A DNA stretch of 47,005 bases, taken from assembly GCA_947072565.1 (NCBI GenBank), contig CAMTIM010000071.1:1-47005 (forward strand), read 5' to 3'. The DNA comes from an uncultured Peptostreptococcaceae bacterium. GTDB lineage: Bacteria; Bacillota; Clostridia; Peptostreptococcales; Peptostreptococcaceae. Below, in pieces: positions 33,265 to 42,684 of this stretch; position 1 is the first letter of the stretch, and every line of letters starts with the position of its first letter. Both the position numbers and the translations under genes were made by a program. The notes under the pieces are model-generated. The model saw only the letters and a list, made by a program, of their open reading frames with translations. It was not told the origin of the DNA and made no database searches.

Positions 33265-35178
33265 ATGAATTTAATGACTTTAGAAAATATATGTAAAAGT
33301 TACTCTGAAAAAACATTGTTAGAAAACATTTCTCTAGGTATAAATGAAGGAGAAAAAATAGGTATTATAGGTGTCAACGGTACTGGCAAATCAACTTTAC
33401 TTAAAATAATAGCTGAAGCTGAGGTTGCTGATAGCGGTACTGTAACTAAAGCAAATAGAGTTAGAATTGAGTATCTTCCTCAAAATCCAGATTACAACGA
33501 AGATTTTACAGTTTTAGAGCAAGTATTTAAGGGCACTTCTAATGAAATGAAGTTATTATTACAATATCAAGAAACACTTGATAAAATCAATAAAGACTTC
33601 ACTGATGCTTTAAATACTAAACTAATTTCTCTGCAAGAACAAATTGATGCTCTTAATCTTTGGGATTTAGAAAGTGAAGCTAAAATGGTATTAACAAAAC
33701 TTGGGCTATCTGATTTCAGTAAAAAAATAAAAGAACTATCTGGTGGTCAAAGAAAAAGAGTATCACTAGCTTCAGCTCTTATTACGCCTTGTGAATTATT
33801 AATACTAGATGAACCTACAAATCACTTAGATAATGATACAATTGACTACTTGGAGGAATATCTTAATAATAGACGTGGTTCATTGCTTATGATAACTCAT
33901 GATAGATATTTCTTAGATAGAGTTTCTAATAGAATCATAGAGTTAGATAAAGGTAGACTATTTAGCTATGATGGTAACTACTCTAACTTTTTAGAAAAAA
34001 AAATGGAAAGATTAGCGCTTGAATCTAGTATGGAAGAAAAACGTCAAAACTTAATAAGAACTGAATTAGCTTGGGTAAGACGAGGTGCTAAAGCTCGTAG
34101 TACAAAACAAAAAGCTAGACTTCAAAGATTTGATGATTTAACAAATCAAGATGACTTTTCTAATGATGGAAAAATGGATATATCAGTTGGGTCTACTAGG
34201 CTAGGAAATAAGATAATTGAAATACACAATATATCTAAGGCATTTGATGATAAAATTTTAATAAAAGACTTAGAATATACACTAGCTCGTACAGATAGAA
34301 TTGGTATAATTGGTAAAAACGGTATGGGTAAATCTACTCTTATAAATATATTAAATGGACAACTTTCTCCTGATTCTGGACATATAGAAATAGGTGAAAC
34401 TGTTAAAATTGCATGCTTTAATCAAGATGATTCTCATATGCATACTCAAATGAGAGCTATAGATTATGTAAAAGAAATTAGTGATTATATAGAAACTGCA
34501 GATGGAACTAAAATATCCGCTTCTCAAATGTGCGAAAGATTTTTATTTAATTCAACTATGCAATACACTTTAATCGGAAAATTATCTGGTGGAGAAAGAC
34601 GTAGACTTCATTTATTAAGAACACTTATGGCTGCACCAAATGTACTTTTATTAGATGAGCCTACAAATGACTTAGATATTGATACATTAAATATACTTGA
34701 AGATTATTTAGATGAATTTAGGGGTGTTGTAATAACTGTATCACATGATAGATACTTCTTAGATAGAATTTGTAATAAAATATTTGCATATGAAGGAATG
34801 GGAACTATTCATGTTTATACAGGTAATTACAGCGATTACTTAATTTATAAAGAAGTTCAAGGTATAGAATTTGAAGAAGCTAAAAAGGCAAAAGAAGATA
34901 TATCTACTTCTAAAAAAGAAAAGCCTAAGAGCGAGCGAAAACTTAAATTTACTTTTAATGAGCAAAGAGAATTCGAGAATATCGACAGTGATATTGAAAA
35001 ACTTGAACAAAAAATAGAAGACCTTGAAAATAGTACTTCTAAATTTGCTACTGATTTTGTTAAGCTACAAGAAGTTATTGATAAAAAAGCTGAAGCTGAA
35101 AAAGAGCTTGAACATAAATATGAAAGATGGGAATATTTAAATAATTTAGCAGAAGAAATATCTAACTCTAAAAACTAA
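33265..35178 (+). CDS. ABC-F ATPase, Uup/YfmR-like
   Basis: The 637-residue soluble protein has two ABC domains and no membrane part. Domain 1: GVNGTGKST, LSGGQRKR, DEPTNHLD. Domain 2: GKNGMGKST, LSGGERRR, DEPTNDLD. A P-site linker with basic helices (WVRRGAKARSTKQKARL) lies between them, and a C-terminal coiled coil (about 550-635; about 80 residues) is of the Uup type. ABC-F proteins act on stalled ribosomes; this branch is housekeeping rather than a clear antibiotic-resistance factor. Two hundred forty bases of leader precede it, with a candidate promoter TTGAAT-N18-TATTAT at 33148-33177. AGGTGA precedes the ATG. Confidence 0.92.
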   Translation: MNLMTLENICKSYSEKTLLENISLGINEGEKIGIIGVNGTGKSTLLKIIAEAEVADSGTVTKANRVRIEYLPQNPDYNEDFTVLEQVFKGTSNEMKLLLQYQETLDKINKDFTDALNTKLISLQEQIDALNLWDLESEAKMVLTKLGLSDFSKKIKELSGGQRKRVSLASALITPCELLILDEPTNHLDNDTIDYLEEYLNNRRGSLLMITHDRYFLDRVSNRIIELDKGRLFSYDGNYSNFLEKKMERLALESSMEEKRQNLIRTELAWVRRGAKARSTKQKARLQRFDDLTNQDDFSNDGKMDISVGSTRLGNKIIEIHNISKAFDDKILIKDLEYTLARTDRIGIIGKNGMGKSTLINILNGQLSPDSGHIEIGETVKIACFNQDDSHMHTQMRAIDYVKEISDYIETADGTKISASQMCERFLFNSTMQYTLIGKLSGGERRRLHLLRTLMAAPNVLLLDEPTNDLDIDTLNILEDYLDEFRGVVITVSHDRYFLDRICNKIFAYEGMGTIHVYTGNYSDYLIYKEVQGIEFEEAKKAKEDISTSKKEKPKSERKLKFTFNEQREFENIDSDIEKLEQKIEDLENSTSKFATDFVKLQEVIDKKAEAEKELEHKYERWEYLNNLAEEISNSKN

Positions 35179-35183
35179 TTAAA

Positions 35184-35234
35184 AAATCACGATAGCGTGA
35201 ATTTAATACGCATCTTAAATTCACGTTGTCGTGA
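35184..35234 (-). terminator. Strong 19-bp hairpin at convergent gene ends
   Basis: A 19-bp stem with two G-U pairs (core CACGATAGCGTGAATTTA) and a ten-base loop lies between the ABC-F gene and the Sel1-like gene. On the minus strand it is followed by TGATTTTTTAA, so it terminates the Sel1-like gene; on the plus strand the T-run is weaker and later. Confidence 0.82.
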
Positions 35235-35276
35235 CTAATATGAAATTTTTTTATATTAACTCTAAATTAATACTTC

Positions 35277-36092
35277 TTATATTTTATCAACTATATCAAA
35301 ACTATATATAATATGGTCTATTACATCCTCATACATAGGTTCAAGGTATTTATCTACAATGACTCTAACATCATAAACACCTCGCTTGCCTTTAGCTATA
35401 AAAATATAATTACAAGTACCATCAATTCCTTCTCCGCATATAAGTTTTCCATCACAATGCCCATTGTTAAAGTCAACAGACTCTATACACCCCATATTGT
35501 TTGCAACTCTTTGAAGTGACACACAACCTGTCATATTTTCTGGTATTTCTATTAAAAACACCTGCATTTTTATATTAAATATAACTTCTCCATTAAAGTT
35601 ATCAATTGCTATAGCATCAAAACAAGCTTTATTTTTAGACTCTAATTCTATCCAATCTATAGGCATGTCTATACTAAATCCCAAATCACTATTTTTATTA
35701 TTAAACTTTGTGTCTATTTTTTTATTTAATTTCCCTTGTTCCTCATATCTCATTTCTCTTAAAAGTGCGCCTGATTTTTTAAATCCATGTTTATATGATT
35801 CTAATAAGTATTTTTTAGATTTTTCTATATCTTGATCTACCTCTAGTCCTTCTTTTAATATTTTTCCTACTTCATATTGAGCTTGCGAATTATTATTTTG
35901 TGCACATTTTTCTAGAAAAAACATAGCATCTTTGTAATTTTCTTCTTCTAGTAAGTCCATCCCTTTTTCAAAATCACTTAATAAGTTCCCTTGACTCTCT
36001 AAACTTTTTTTTATTATTTCTTTTTGATACTCTATCTCTTTTTCCTTTTTTTTATCATGGAACATTTCTCTAAAAATTTCATTAATAGCCAT
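35277..36092 (-). CDS. Sel1/TPR-like protein with unknown C-terminal domain
   Basis: The 271-residue protein has a charged N-terminal helix, two Sel1-like helical repeats (about 36-115; YKDAMFFLEKCAQNNNSQAQYEVGKI) and a C-terminal alpha/beta domain (about 128-271; LGFSIDMPIDWIELE start) resembling PsbP/DUF1795-type folds. No signal peptide is visible. The start at 36092 follows AAGGGGG at seven bases. The gene upstream on the same strand is the DUF3867-like gene, with a terminator between. No function is recognised. Confidence 0.72.
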   Translation of the reverse strand: MAINEIFREMFHDKKKEKEIEYQKEIIKKSLESQGNLLSDFEKGMDLLEEENYKDAMFFLEKCAQNNNSQAQYEVGKILKEGLEVDQDIEKSKKYLLESYKHGFKKSGALLREMRYEEQGKLNKKIDTKFNNKNSDLGFSIDMPIDWIELESKNKACFDAIAIDNFNGEVIFNIKMQVFLIEIPENMTGCVSLQRVANNMGCIESVDFNNGHCDGKLICGEGIDGTCNYIFIAKGKRGVYDVRVIVDKYLEPMYEDVIDHIIYSFDIVDKI

Positions 36093-36189
36093 CAAAATTC
36101 CCCCTTATGCTGCCCTTTTATTTTCTCTGCATATTATATTTTATTTTTCTTCTTATTTAATGTTCCCTTATTTGTGTTTTATTAAATTC

Positions 36190-36235
36190 AAAAAAAATAG
36201 TACCTTAAAATAATCTAATGATTAAAAGGTACTAT
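36190..36235 (-). terminator. Terminator of the DUF3867-like gene
   Basis: A 10-bp stem ATAGTACCTT / AAGGTACTAT with a 19-base loop has eight Ts after it on the minus strand. Confidence 0.88.
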
Positions 36236-36259
36236 CTTACTATTTATATTTTTACAATC

Positions 36260-36850
36260 TTAATATTCATATTCACTGTAATTTTCGCATAAAACTACTT
36301 TTATTTTTTTATTAAACATATTTTTATATTCTAATAAAAATTCATTTAATTCTGCATCCATCAAACTTATTTTTTTGTTGCTATAAAGCATAACTTTCTC
36401 TTGGTCTATTACTATTTCAATGTCATTAACATCATTTTTAACAAAACTTGTTATACAACTTTTAGGCTTTATTTTCTGCCCATATTTTTCATAAAAGCTT
36501 GCGCTTTTTTTAATTGATTCTATGTTTTCATTAGTAAAGTTATTAATATCCATATTACCAAATCCTGCACTTAATGGGTCTATTCCAAAGTTTTTAAGTT
36601 GCTCTTCTACCTCTTTTGAATCCATTCCATATCTCTCCATGAATTTTTTTTGTATATTCATGAACTTTTCTTGAGATATATTATTTTCTTGCATATAATC
36701 AAATATTTTTTTTGAAAATTCAACCATAGTTAAGCTTCCATCCATAACAGAAAAATATAAGTTATATATATATTGTTCAAATTTATCTACGTCAGAATCT
36801 CTGACTTTATTTTTTAAATCATTAAAATCGATTATTCTATCATCAGACAT
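36260..36850 (-). CDS. DUF3867-like clostridial protein
   Basis: The 196-residue protein is soluble and acidic. Its N-terminus (DRIIDFNDLKNKVRDSDVDKFEQYIY) and predicted helical first half resemble a clostridial family I know as DUF3867; that label is from memory. A second part (about 135-196) is beta-rich (IEIVIDQEKVMLYSNKKISL). No catalytic motif is visible. The ATG at 36850 is chosen because AGGAGG lies seven bases upstream; the ATG two codons earlier would touch the ribosome site. The function is unknown. It lies 59 bases after the ldcA-like stop on the same strand, so it could be part of an alr-ldcA transcript. Confidence 0.75.
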   Translation of the reverse strand: MSDDRIIDFNDLKNKVRDSDVDKFEQYIYNLYFSVMDGSLTMVEFSKKIFDYMQENNISQEKFMNIQKKFMERYGMDSKEVEEQLKNFGIDPLSAGFGNMDINNFTNENIESIKKSASFYEKYGQKIKPKSCITSFVKNDVNDIEIVIDQEKVMLYSNKKISLMDAELNEFLLEYKNMFNKKIKVVLCENYSEYEY

Positions 36851-36908
36851 ATCCATTCCTCCTGGCTAAAGTTTTTCTTTTATTTGATTATAACATACTT
36901 ATAATAAC

Positions 36909-37811
36909 TTACCTTATAAATTTAATTATTTGATTGTTTGTATCCATCTGACAATATGCTCCTAATGGCAAGGTTATCATAGGCATACAATGACCAGACT
37001 GTAAGTTATATAATGATGGCTTTTTAACTCTCTCAGATGTTTCTTTTAATAGTTCAATTATTTCACCTTCATTTGACCTTTTGCAATCATTAAAATCTCC
37101 ATATATTATCCCCCTACAATGCTTAAATTTATCTGCGTGATATAGGTGTGTAAGCATTCTATCTAATTTGTATATATCTTCCCCTGTCTCTTCAATAAAT
37201 AAAATTTTATTTTTTGTATTTATTTCAAAATTAGTTCCTAAAGTAGATACTATAAGAGATAAATTTCCACCAACTAGTACCCCTTCTGCTGTTCCTTTAT
37301 AAATTGGATACATTTTTTCTTTTATTGGATTTTCAACACATAACTCATTTTCAAAATTTAAAGAATCTATCAAAGATGTATATGTAAAATCATCCCATTT
37401 ATTTACTGTAGATGCCATTATTCCATGATATGTTGATAAATTACAAATTTGATTAAAAACAATATGAAGCGCTGTAATATCTGAAAAACCTATAAATATT
37501 TTTGGATTTTCAAATATTACTCTATAATCTATCTTATCTAATAATCTACTAGCACCATACCCTCCCCTTAAACACATTATTGCATCTACATCCTTATCTT
37601 TAAACATTTTTTCTATATCATCTGCCCTAGTTTTATCATCGCCTGCTAAGTACTCTTTATACTGTAAATAGCAACTTTTTCCTATTTTAACTCTATATCC
37701 ATATTCTTCTATACCTTTTTTTATTTGCTCAACACTGCCCTCTTTTAGTGGCCCTGATGGTGCTATGATTCCTATTGTATCCCCTATGTTTAAAGTTTTA
37801 GCTACATTCAT
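36909..37811 (-). CDS. ldcA: LD-carboxypeptidase (peptidase S66)
   Basis: The 300-residue enzyme has the S66 triad: S110 in IGFSDITAL, a Glu in LFIEETGE (about 207) and H274 in SGHCMPMI. LdcA-type enzymes cut the terminal D-Ala from the L-Ala-D-Glu-mDAP-D-Ala tetrapeptide during murein recycling. MccF immunity proteins are a related branch. The start at 37811 is chosen by AAGGGGGAT upstream; a longer frame to 37847 lacks a site. It lies 36 bases after alr, so alr and ldcA are an operon that makes and frees D-Ala. No signal peptide, so cytoplasmic. Confidence 0.92.
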   Translation of the reverse strand: MNVAKTLNIGDTIGIIAPSGPLKEGSVEQIKKGIEEYGYRVKIGKSCYLQYKEYLAGDDKTRADDIEKMFKDKDVDAIMCLRGGYGASRLLDKIDYRVIFENPKIFIGFSDITALHIVFNQICNLSTYHGIMASTVNKWDDFTYTSLIDSLNFENELCVENPIKEKMYPIYKGTAEGVLVGGNLSLIVSTLGTNFEINTKNKILFIEETGEDIYKLDRMLTHLYHADKFKHCRGIIYGDFNDCKRSNEGEIIELLKETSERVKKPSLYNLQSGHCMPMITLPLGAYCQMDTNNQIIKFIR

Positions 37812-37847
37812 TTTTATCCCCCTTAACATATATCCCTTATTAACCAA

Positions 37848-38987
37848 CTACTTTATAATTCTTAACTTATTTTTATCACTAATATATATCTTTGATACTC
37901 TGTTTGATACTCTTGCTAGAATTTCATTTTTATTTGTATTTGCTAGTTTGCAAATACAAGATAAATCCGGTCCATTATCTCCATAAAATATTACATCCTC
38001 TTTATAATCATTTTCACTAAGGCTTGATACATCTATAATGCATTGGTCCATACACACACTTCCTATAATAAAAGCTTTTCTTCCATTTACAATTACATAT
38101 CCCTTATTAGATAGTTCTCTTGGAATGCCATCAGCGTATCCACATGGTATAATACCTATTTTCATATTTTTTTTGGCTACAAATGTTTTATCATAACTTA
38201 CACCTTCTCCTTTTTCAATTTCTTTAATTTGTATTATTTTTGATTTGAATGTCATTACATTTTTTAGTACTAAATTTTGATTTCTAGAATTATATCCATA
38301 TATACAAGAACCTACTCTCACCATATCCATATGAAACTCTGTGTATTTACACATTGCTATGCTATCACAAATATGTTTTATGGGTATTTGCTTAAATTCA
38401 TTTAAATTTCTCATAAATTCACTAAATTTAGTATATTGATTTTTATCACTAGATTCATCTGTAAGAGATAAATGAGAAAAAATGCCTTCTACTATAAATT
38501 CATCATATTCTAAAATAGCTTTAATTTCTTTTATTGTTGACTTATCTTTTTTAGAGTCTTCACATATCTTAAATCCTAACCTATTGAACCCTGTGTCTAT
38601 TTTAATATGAACTTTACATCTCTTATTTATTTGCTTACATTTATTTATTATTTCATGAGCATATTTATTATCAAATACAGTTATTGTTATATTACTATCA
38701 ATAGCTTGTTCAATGTAATCATTAGATACATATCCCATTACTAAAATAGGAAATTTTATATTATTATTTCTTAACTGTAAAGCCTCTTTTAATGATGCAA
38801 CGCATATATAGTCTATTTGTTCATGTTTTATAAAATTTGAGATTTCTATCAATCCATGTCCATATGCATTAGCTTTTAAAACTACACCTAATTTTACTTC
38901 ATCACCTATAAAAGATTTAATTTGCCTAATATTATATATTAAATTATCTATATTGATCTCAACCCATGTAGGTCTTGAAATATTCAT
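37848..38987 (-). CDS. alr: Alanine racemase
   Basis: The 379-residue PLP enzyme interconverts L- and D-alanine for cell-wall synthesis. K38 in LGVVLKANAYGHG binds PLP, VGSCIYGYN and GEGVSYDKTF supply conserved active-site strands, and CMDQCIIDVS lies near the usual C-terminal motif. Length is normal. The ATG at 38987 has GAGGTGA seven bases upstream; a TTG at 39020 has no site. It is followed directly by ldcA. In sporulating clostridia an alanine racemase on spores also dampens alanine germination; whether this copy does so is unknown. Confidence 0.94.
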   Translation of the reverse strand: MNISRPTWVEINIDNLIYNIRQIKSFIGDEVKLGVVLKANAYGHGLIEISNFIKHEQIDYICVASLKEALQLRNNNIKFPILVMGYVSNDYIEQAIDSNITITVFDNKYAHEIINKCKQINKRCKVHIKIDTGFNRLGFKICEDSKKDKSTIKEIKAILEYDEFIVEGIFSHLSLTDESSDKNQYTKFSEFMRNLNEFKQIPIKHICDSIAMCKYTEFHMDMVRVGSCIYGYNSRNQNLVLKNVMTFKSKIIQIKEIEKGEGVSYDKTFVAKKNMKIGIIPCGYADGIPRELSNKGYVIVNGRKAFIIGSVCMDQCIIDVSSLSENDYKEDVIFYGDNGPDLSCICKLANTNKNEILARVSNRVSKIYISDKNKLRIIK

Positions 38988-39115
38988 TTTTTTCACCTCA
39001 TATTTAAATTTCAATAACAATTACTACATTTATATATAGTAGCAACTATTCTCTACTTTAAAGTATAATAATGTTATTTCAGTTTAATGTCTAATCTCAG
39101 TTATTTATTAATTTT

Positions 39116-39159
39116 AATAATAAAAGGAGGATATAATTAAATATCCTCCTTTTATTATT
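39116..39159 (-). terminator. Terminator of the HD-GYP gene
   Basis: A perfect 19-bp stem (core AAAAGGAGGATAT) with loop AATTAA follows the HD-GYP stop by 27 bases. The T-rich run on the minus strand is broken by As. Confidence 0.8.
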
Positions 39160-39186
39160 ATTATTAATTTTTTTATATAACAACTA

Positions 39187-40458
39187 CTATATCTGCAACT
39201 TATCCATTTGAGTTGTTATTTCATTATATTCTAATATCATATTTTTCAAGCAATTTTCATAAGATTTTTTATTTTGATTCACAAATTCTAAAAGTTCATC
39301 ATAATTTCTACATACTATATCTACCATTTCCTTATCTATATAATTAGACTGTGCCATATTAGAAAGTATTTGCATAACCTTATTCTTTGAGAATGATTTC
39401 TTATAATGTCTATTTTCAGTTAGTGCACAAAATATATCACTTATACTTATTATTTTATCTCCTACGCTCAAATCATCTTCCTTTAATCCTTTACTATATC
39501 CACTTCCATCTAATTTTTCATGATGATTGCATGCTAAATTAATTAATTCTTCATCTATACGTGCATCTTCTAATATTTCCCTTGTATAAGATACATGTTT
39601 TTTCATTATCTCAAATTCTTCTTTTGTAAGTTTATCCTCTTTTTCAAGTATATGTTTTGGTATACACACCTTTCCTAAATCATGTAGGTATGCGCCTATT
39701 TCTATTTTTTCTTTATATTCTTGGCCTAGTTTCATATATTCACATATCTTTTTAGCTGCAGAAGATACACTCACTGTATGAAGAGATGTTTCAAAACTAA
39801 AAAAATCTATTGATATTGGTAAAAATAATAAATACTCTTTAATTAGTTGCATATCAAGATTTTTATTTTTAATTAATTCCAATAGATGTTTTCTATAATC
39901 TCCACTTACAATTTTGTTTATTAACCCTTTGCTTTCTATCAATCTATACAACACATCGATATACTTTGGATCAAAGAAATCTTTGTTCATTTTATATATA
40001 AAATTAGTTATTTTATCTTCATCATAATTTAATAAATTGCAAAGTATAGATATTCTATCTGCTAATCCTATCAAAAATGCCAATTTTGATATCTCAATTT
40101 CAGGTATATACTTATTTTTATTTTTATATGAATGATGATGATATAAAACAGATGATGCCATATTTTTAGTTATATTATTGTTATTAAAAATAACATATCC
40201 ATAAATAGAATGTCTTGTAGTTTCTACGACTTCAAATTGTTTTATTTTGTTTAATTCCTCAGTCTTATATGCACCAATATCATGCATACAGGATATTATT
40301 GCAAAATAATATATTTCATCTTTACTATAGCCAAGCTCATCCGCTAACATGCATACAATATAGGCGGTCTCTATACCATGACTAACTATTTCTTTGTCTA
40401 TTTTTCTTAATATTGATTGTTTAATCCTAATCAAATCTAAAGTATTAATAATATTCAT
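39187..40458 (-). CDS. Double HD-domain protein with C-terminal HD-GYP
   Basis: The 423-residue soluble protein contains two HD phosphohydrolase domains. The first (about 20-140) keeps H27, HD at 59-60, HH at about 107 and a late D134. The second (about 225-390) is a true HD-GYP with HDLGK (259-263), HHEKLDGSGY (312-321) and the later DKIISISDIF. HD-GYP proteins cleave cyclic di-GMP or cGAMP. No receiver, GAF or membrane domain is fused, so input may come through the N-terminal HD. It has its own terminator and a GAGGAGAGA ribosome site. Activity is plausible because both metal sets look intact. Confidence 0.88.
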   Translation of the reverse strand: MNIINTLDLIRIKQSILRKIDKEIVSHGIETAYIVCMLADELGYSKDEIYYFAIISCMHDIGAYKTEELNKIKQFEVVETTRHSIYGYVIFNNNNITKNMASSVLYHHHSYKNKNKYIPEIEISKLAFLIGLADRISILCNLLNYDEDKITNFIYKMNKDFFDPKYIDVLYRLIESKGLINKIVSGDYRKHLLELIKNKNLDMQLIKEYLLFLPISIDFFSFETSLHTVSVSSAAKKICEYMKLGQEYKEKIEIGAYLHDLGKVCIPKHILEKEDKLTKEEFEIMKKHVSYTREILEDARIDEELINLACNHHEKLDGSGYSKGLKEDDLSVGDKIISISDIFCALTENRHYKKSFSKNKVMQILSNMAQSNYIDKEMVDIVCRNYDELLEFVNQNKKSYENCLKNMILEYNEITTQMDKLQI

Positions 40459-40651
40459 AATAAAATTTTATCTCTCCTCATAAATTACTTCCTACACTTA
40501 AACCCCATAAAATTATTATATTATATTTTTATATTTTTTGCATATATTCATTGCTTATACTTTAAATTCAATATAAATCATAATATCTATAGATTATTAA
40601 ATTTATATATATTATAATTTATATTGTCAAAATTTATTGGAGGTTTTCATT

Positions 40652-40996
40652 ATGGAAATAAAAAGATTCGAAGGAACTGGAAGAATGAGCAGAGCTGTTG
40701 TTCATAATAACACTGTTTATTTATGCGGACAAACTCATGCAGAAGGAGATATAAAAGAGCAAACTACTGCGGTTTTAGCTAAAATAGACGATTTATTAAA
40801 TAAATATGGTTCTGATAAAAAACATTTACTATCTGTTACAATATATGTAAAAGATATGAATGATTTCGCAGATATGAATTCTATATGGGATGCATGGGTT
40901 GAAAATGGCTTTGAACCAGCTAGAGCTTGTGTTGAAGCAAAGATGGCAAGAGAATGTTTACTTGTTGAAATGACAGTTGTAGCTGCTGTTAAATAA
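40652..40996 (+). CDS. ridA: RidA/YjgF-family protein
   Basis: The 114-residue protein has the RidA fold pattern (GRMSRAVVHNNTVYLCGQT and the late ARACVEAKMARECLLVEMTVVA). RidA hydrolyses reactive imines and enamines such as 2-aminoacrylate. The conserved Arg is in PARACVEA (about 91), although the usual P-x-R context is kept. The ATG at 40652 has TTGGAGG upstream; the earlier ATG at 40637 does not. It is monocistronic and has no visible terminator directly after it. Confidence 0.9.
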   Translation: MEIKRFEGTGRMSRAVVHNNTVYLCGQTHAEGDIKEQTTAVLAKIDDLLNKYGSDKKHLLSVTIYVKDMNDFADMNSIWDAWVENGFEPARACVEAKMARECLLVEMTVVAAVK

Positions 40997-41219
40997 TAGT
41001 TTTTTAGATACAAAAAATTATAAATTATATTTATTAAGTTTTTATTACTACATTTATTTTCTTTTTTATAATTCTATGATAAAATGATTAATATATTTTG
41101 CTTTGCTTGAATATAAATTTTAATGGCAAACTTGTACATAATATAAATGTAGTAAATTTTTAGTTTGAACCATGACATCGTTATTATAACTAAATATTTA
41201 TTAAATTAGGAGGATTAAT

Positions 41220-41675
41220 ATGGGCTTTAAAGACAAATTCGCAGAATCATTTGCTAGATCAAAAACAATGACTGGCCCTGAAAAAAAGGCTAACGAAATA
41301 ATGGGAAAATTACTTATGAGAAAAGCTATTATTCCTATTGTTTTAATGGTTGTTGTGCTAATAGGTGGGATTTTTGCTGGTATAAACTCTTGGATTGTAC
41401 TTGGAGTTAACTTAGTAATAGCTGCTGGTACTTATTTCTATATAAAGAAATCTGGAGATAAATACCAAAATTTCAAACCTTATGCTGGTAATTTAATTAG
41501 TTTAGAGAAAAAGGGTAAAAAAGAATACGTTGCTATAATAAAACAAGGAAAAATGCCTATAAAGTTACAAATTAACTATGGTGGCGAGGACCTTGAAAAT
41601 ATTAAAAGAAATCAATTAGTTCAAATAAGCTACAACCCAGATGCTAAAATAGCAATTTTAGTTAATAAGCAATAA
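41220..41675 (+). CDS. Small membrane protein with C-terminal beta domain
   Basis: The 151-residue protein has a basic N-terminus, two adjacent membrane segments (about 34-56 and 58-73) and a soluble C-terminal part (about 85-151) rich in beta pattern (EYVAIIKQGKMPIKLQINYGG and QISYNPDAKIAILVN). The layout suggests a NfeD-like or OB-type tail, but no clear family is recognised. AGGAGGATTAAT precedes the ATG. It ends at a strong terminator shared with the TSCPD gene. Function unknown. Confidence 0.72.
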   Translation: MGFKDKFAESFARSKTMTGPEKKANEIMGKLLMRKAIIPIVLMVVVLIGGIFAGINSWIVLGVNLVIAAGTYFYIKKSGDKYQNFKPYAGNLISLEKKGKKEYVAIIKQGKMPIKLQINYGGEDLENIKRNQLVQISYNPDAKIAILVNKQ

Positions 41676-41712
41676 AAAAATGCTTCTACTTAAAAGGTAG
41701 AAGCATTTTTTT
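41674..41712. terminator. Bidirectional terminator, small membrane gene / TSCPD gene
   Basis: A perfect 16-bp stem (core ATGCTTCTAC / GTAGAAGCAT with A/T extensions) and a seven-base loop touches the TSCPD stop codon. Confidence 0.92.
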
Positions 41713-41969
41713 TATTTATTACATGCATATTCCTTATATATTCTTAGTGCTTTAGCTAATTGATCAGGACAAGATGTTCCCCTATCCTTACATGGTATGT
41801 CCTCAAGATTTTCTATTATTTCATCTATATCTTTTCCTTCGACTAAATGCTTTATTCCTAATGCATTTCCACTACATCCACCTTCAAACAATACCTCTTT
41901 TAATATATTTTCTTCTATGTCCATTACTATGGATTTTGTACATACTCCTTTTGTATAATATCTATACAT
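41712..41969 (-). CDS. TSCPD-domain protein (TIGR03905 type)
   Basis: The 85-residue protein matches the small TSCPD family that is related to the C-terminal zinc domain of ribonucleotide reductases. It has GGCSGNALGIKHLVEGK and a GTSCPDQLAKAL end. Cysteines at about 10, 32, 60 and 67 could bind zinc. Its role is unknown, and it is often annotated as an uncharacterised protein in clostridia. TGGAGGCGAG precedes the ATG. Confidence 0.88.
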   Translation of the reverse strand: MYRYYTKGVCTKSIVMDIEENILKEVLFEGGCSGNALGIKHLVEGKDIDEIIENLEDIPCKDRGTSCPDQLAKALRIYKEYACNK

Positions 41970-42160
41970 AAACTCGCCTCCATTTATAATAAGTTCTAAT
42001 TATAATAAAAAAATAATTAATATATATTAATGTATATTAATTATTTTTACAAACTATCATATATTTTTATAATATATGGATAATAATTATAGTATTTAGA
42101 CTATTTATATGATTTAATTTATTTATAGATCAATTTTAATAATTAGAAAGGATGTGTATT

Positions 42161-42568
42161 ATGAATAATACTAAGTTTATAGATGACTTTTTCAAATTTT
42201 TAACATTATTATTTTGGCCAATAGTCTGGTACAATTCCGTAGTTATCCCAAAGCTTCAAACTGAGATTATTATGTTTACATCATTTACATTACTATCTAT
42301 AATTTACATTTTTTTAATTTTATATAACCTCAAAAAATTCCCTAAAATAGTTACTTTGTATAGGGTAAGTACCTTAGTTACTTTTATATTATTCTTATGT
42401 AGTTATCTATTATTTTCTAAAAGTATGCTTTTATTATCTATTAAATTTATATTCATACTTATTTATTTTTATATATCAGTTATTAAAAATTTCAAATATA
42501 AAATGAATGAAGGCGTAGTAGGTATTTTGTCAGCTTTATTGCTAATTACTATAACTTTTTCATATTAA
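42161..42568 (+). CDS. Small four-helix membrane protein
   Basis: The 135-residue protein has four hydrophobic segments separated by short loops (for example YNSVVIPKL after the first). I recognise no family. The ATG at 42161 is taken because AAAGGATG lies at proper distance; a preceding ATG at 42152 overlaps that site. No terminator follows closely; the parvulin gene begins about 115 bases later and may be reached by read-through. Confidence 0.6.
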   Translation: MNNTKFIDDFFKFLTLLFWPIVWYNSVVIPKLQTEIIMFTSFTLLSIIYIFLILYNLKKFPKIVTLYRVSTLVTFILFLCSYLLFSKSMLLLSIKFIFILIYFYISVIKNFKYKMNEGVVGILSALLLITITFSY

Positions 42569-42684
42569 TACATATTTAATATAATGCTTGGAAATATTAG
42601 ACATATGAGTACTTTTCTGATATGATTTAAATTGAAGAATAACCTTATCAATAAAATACAATATATATAAAGGAGTTAACTATT

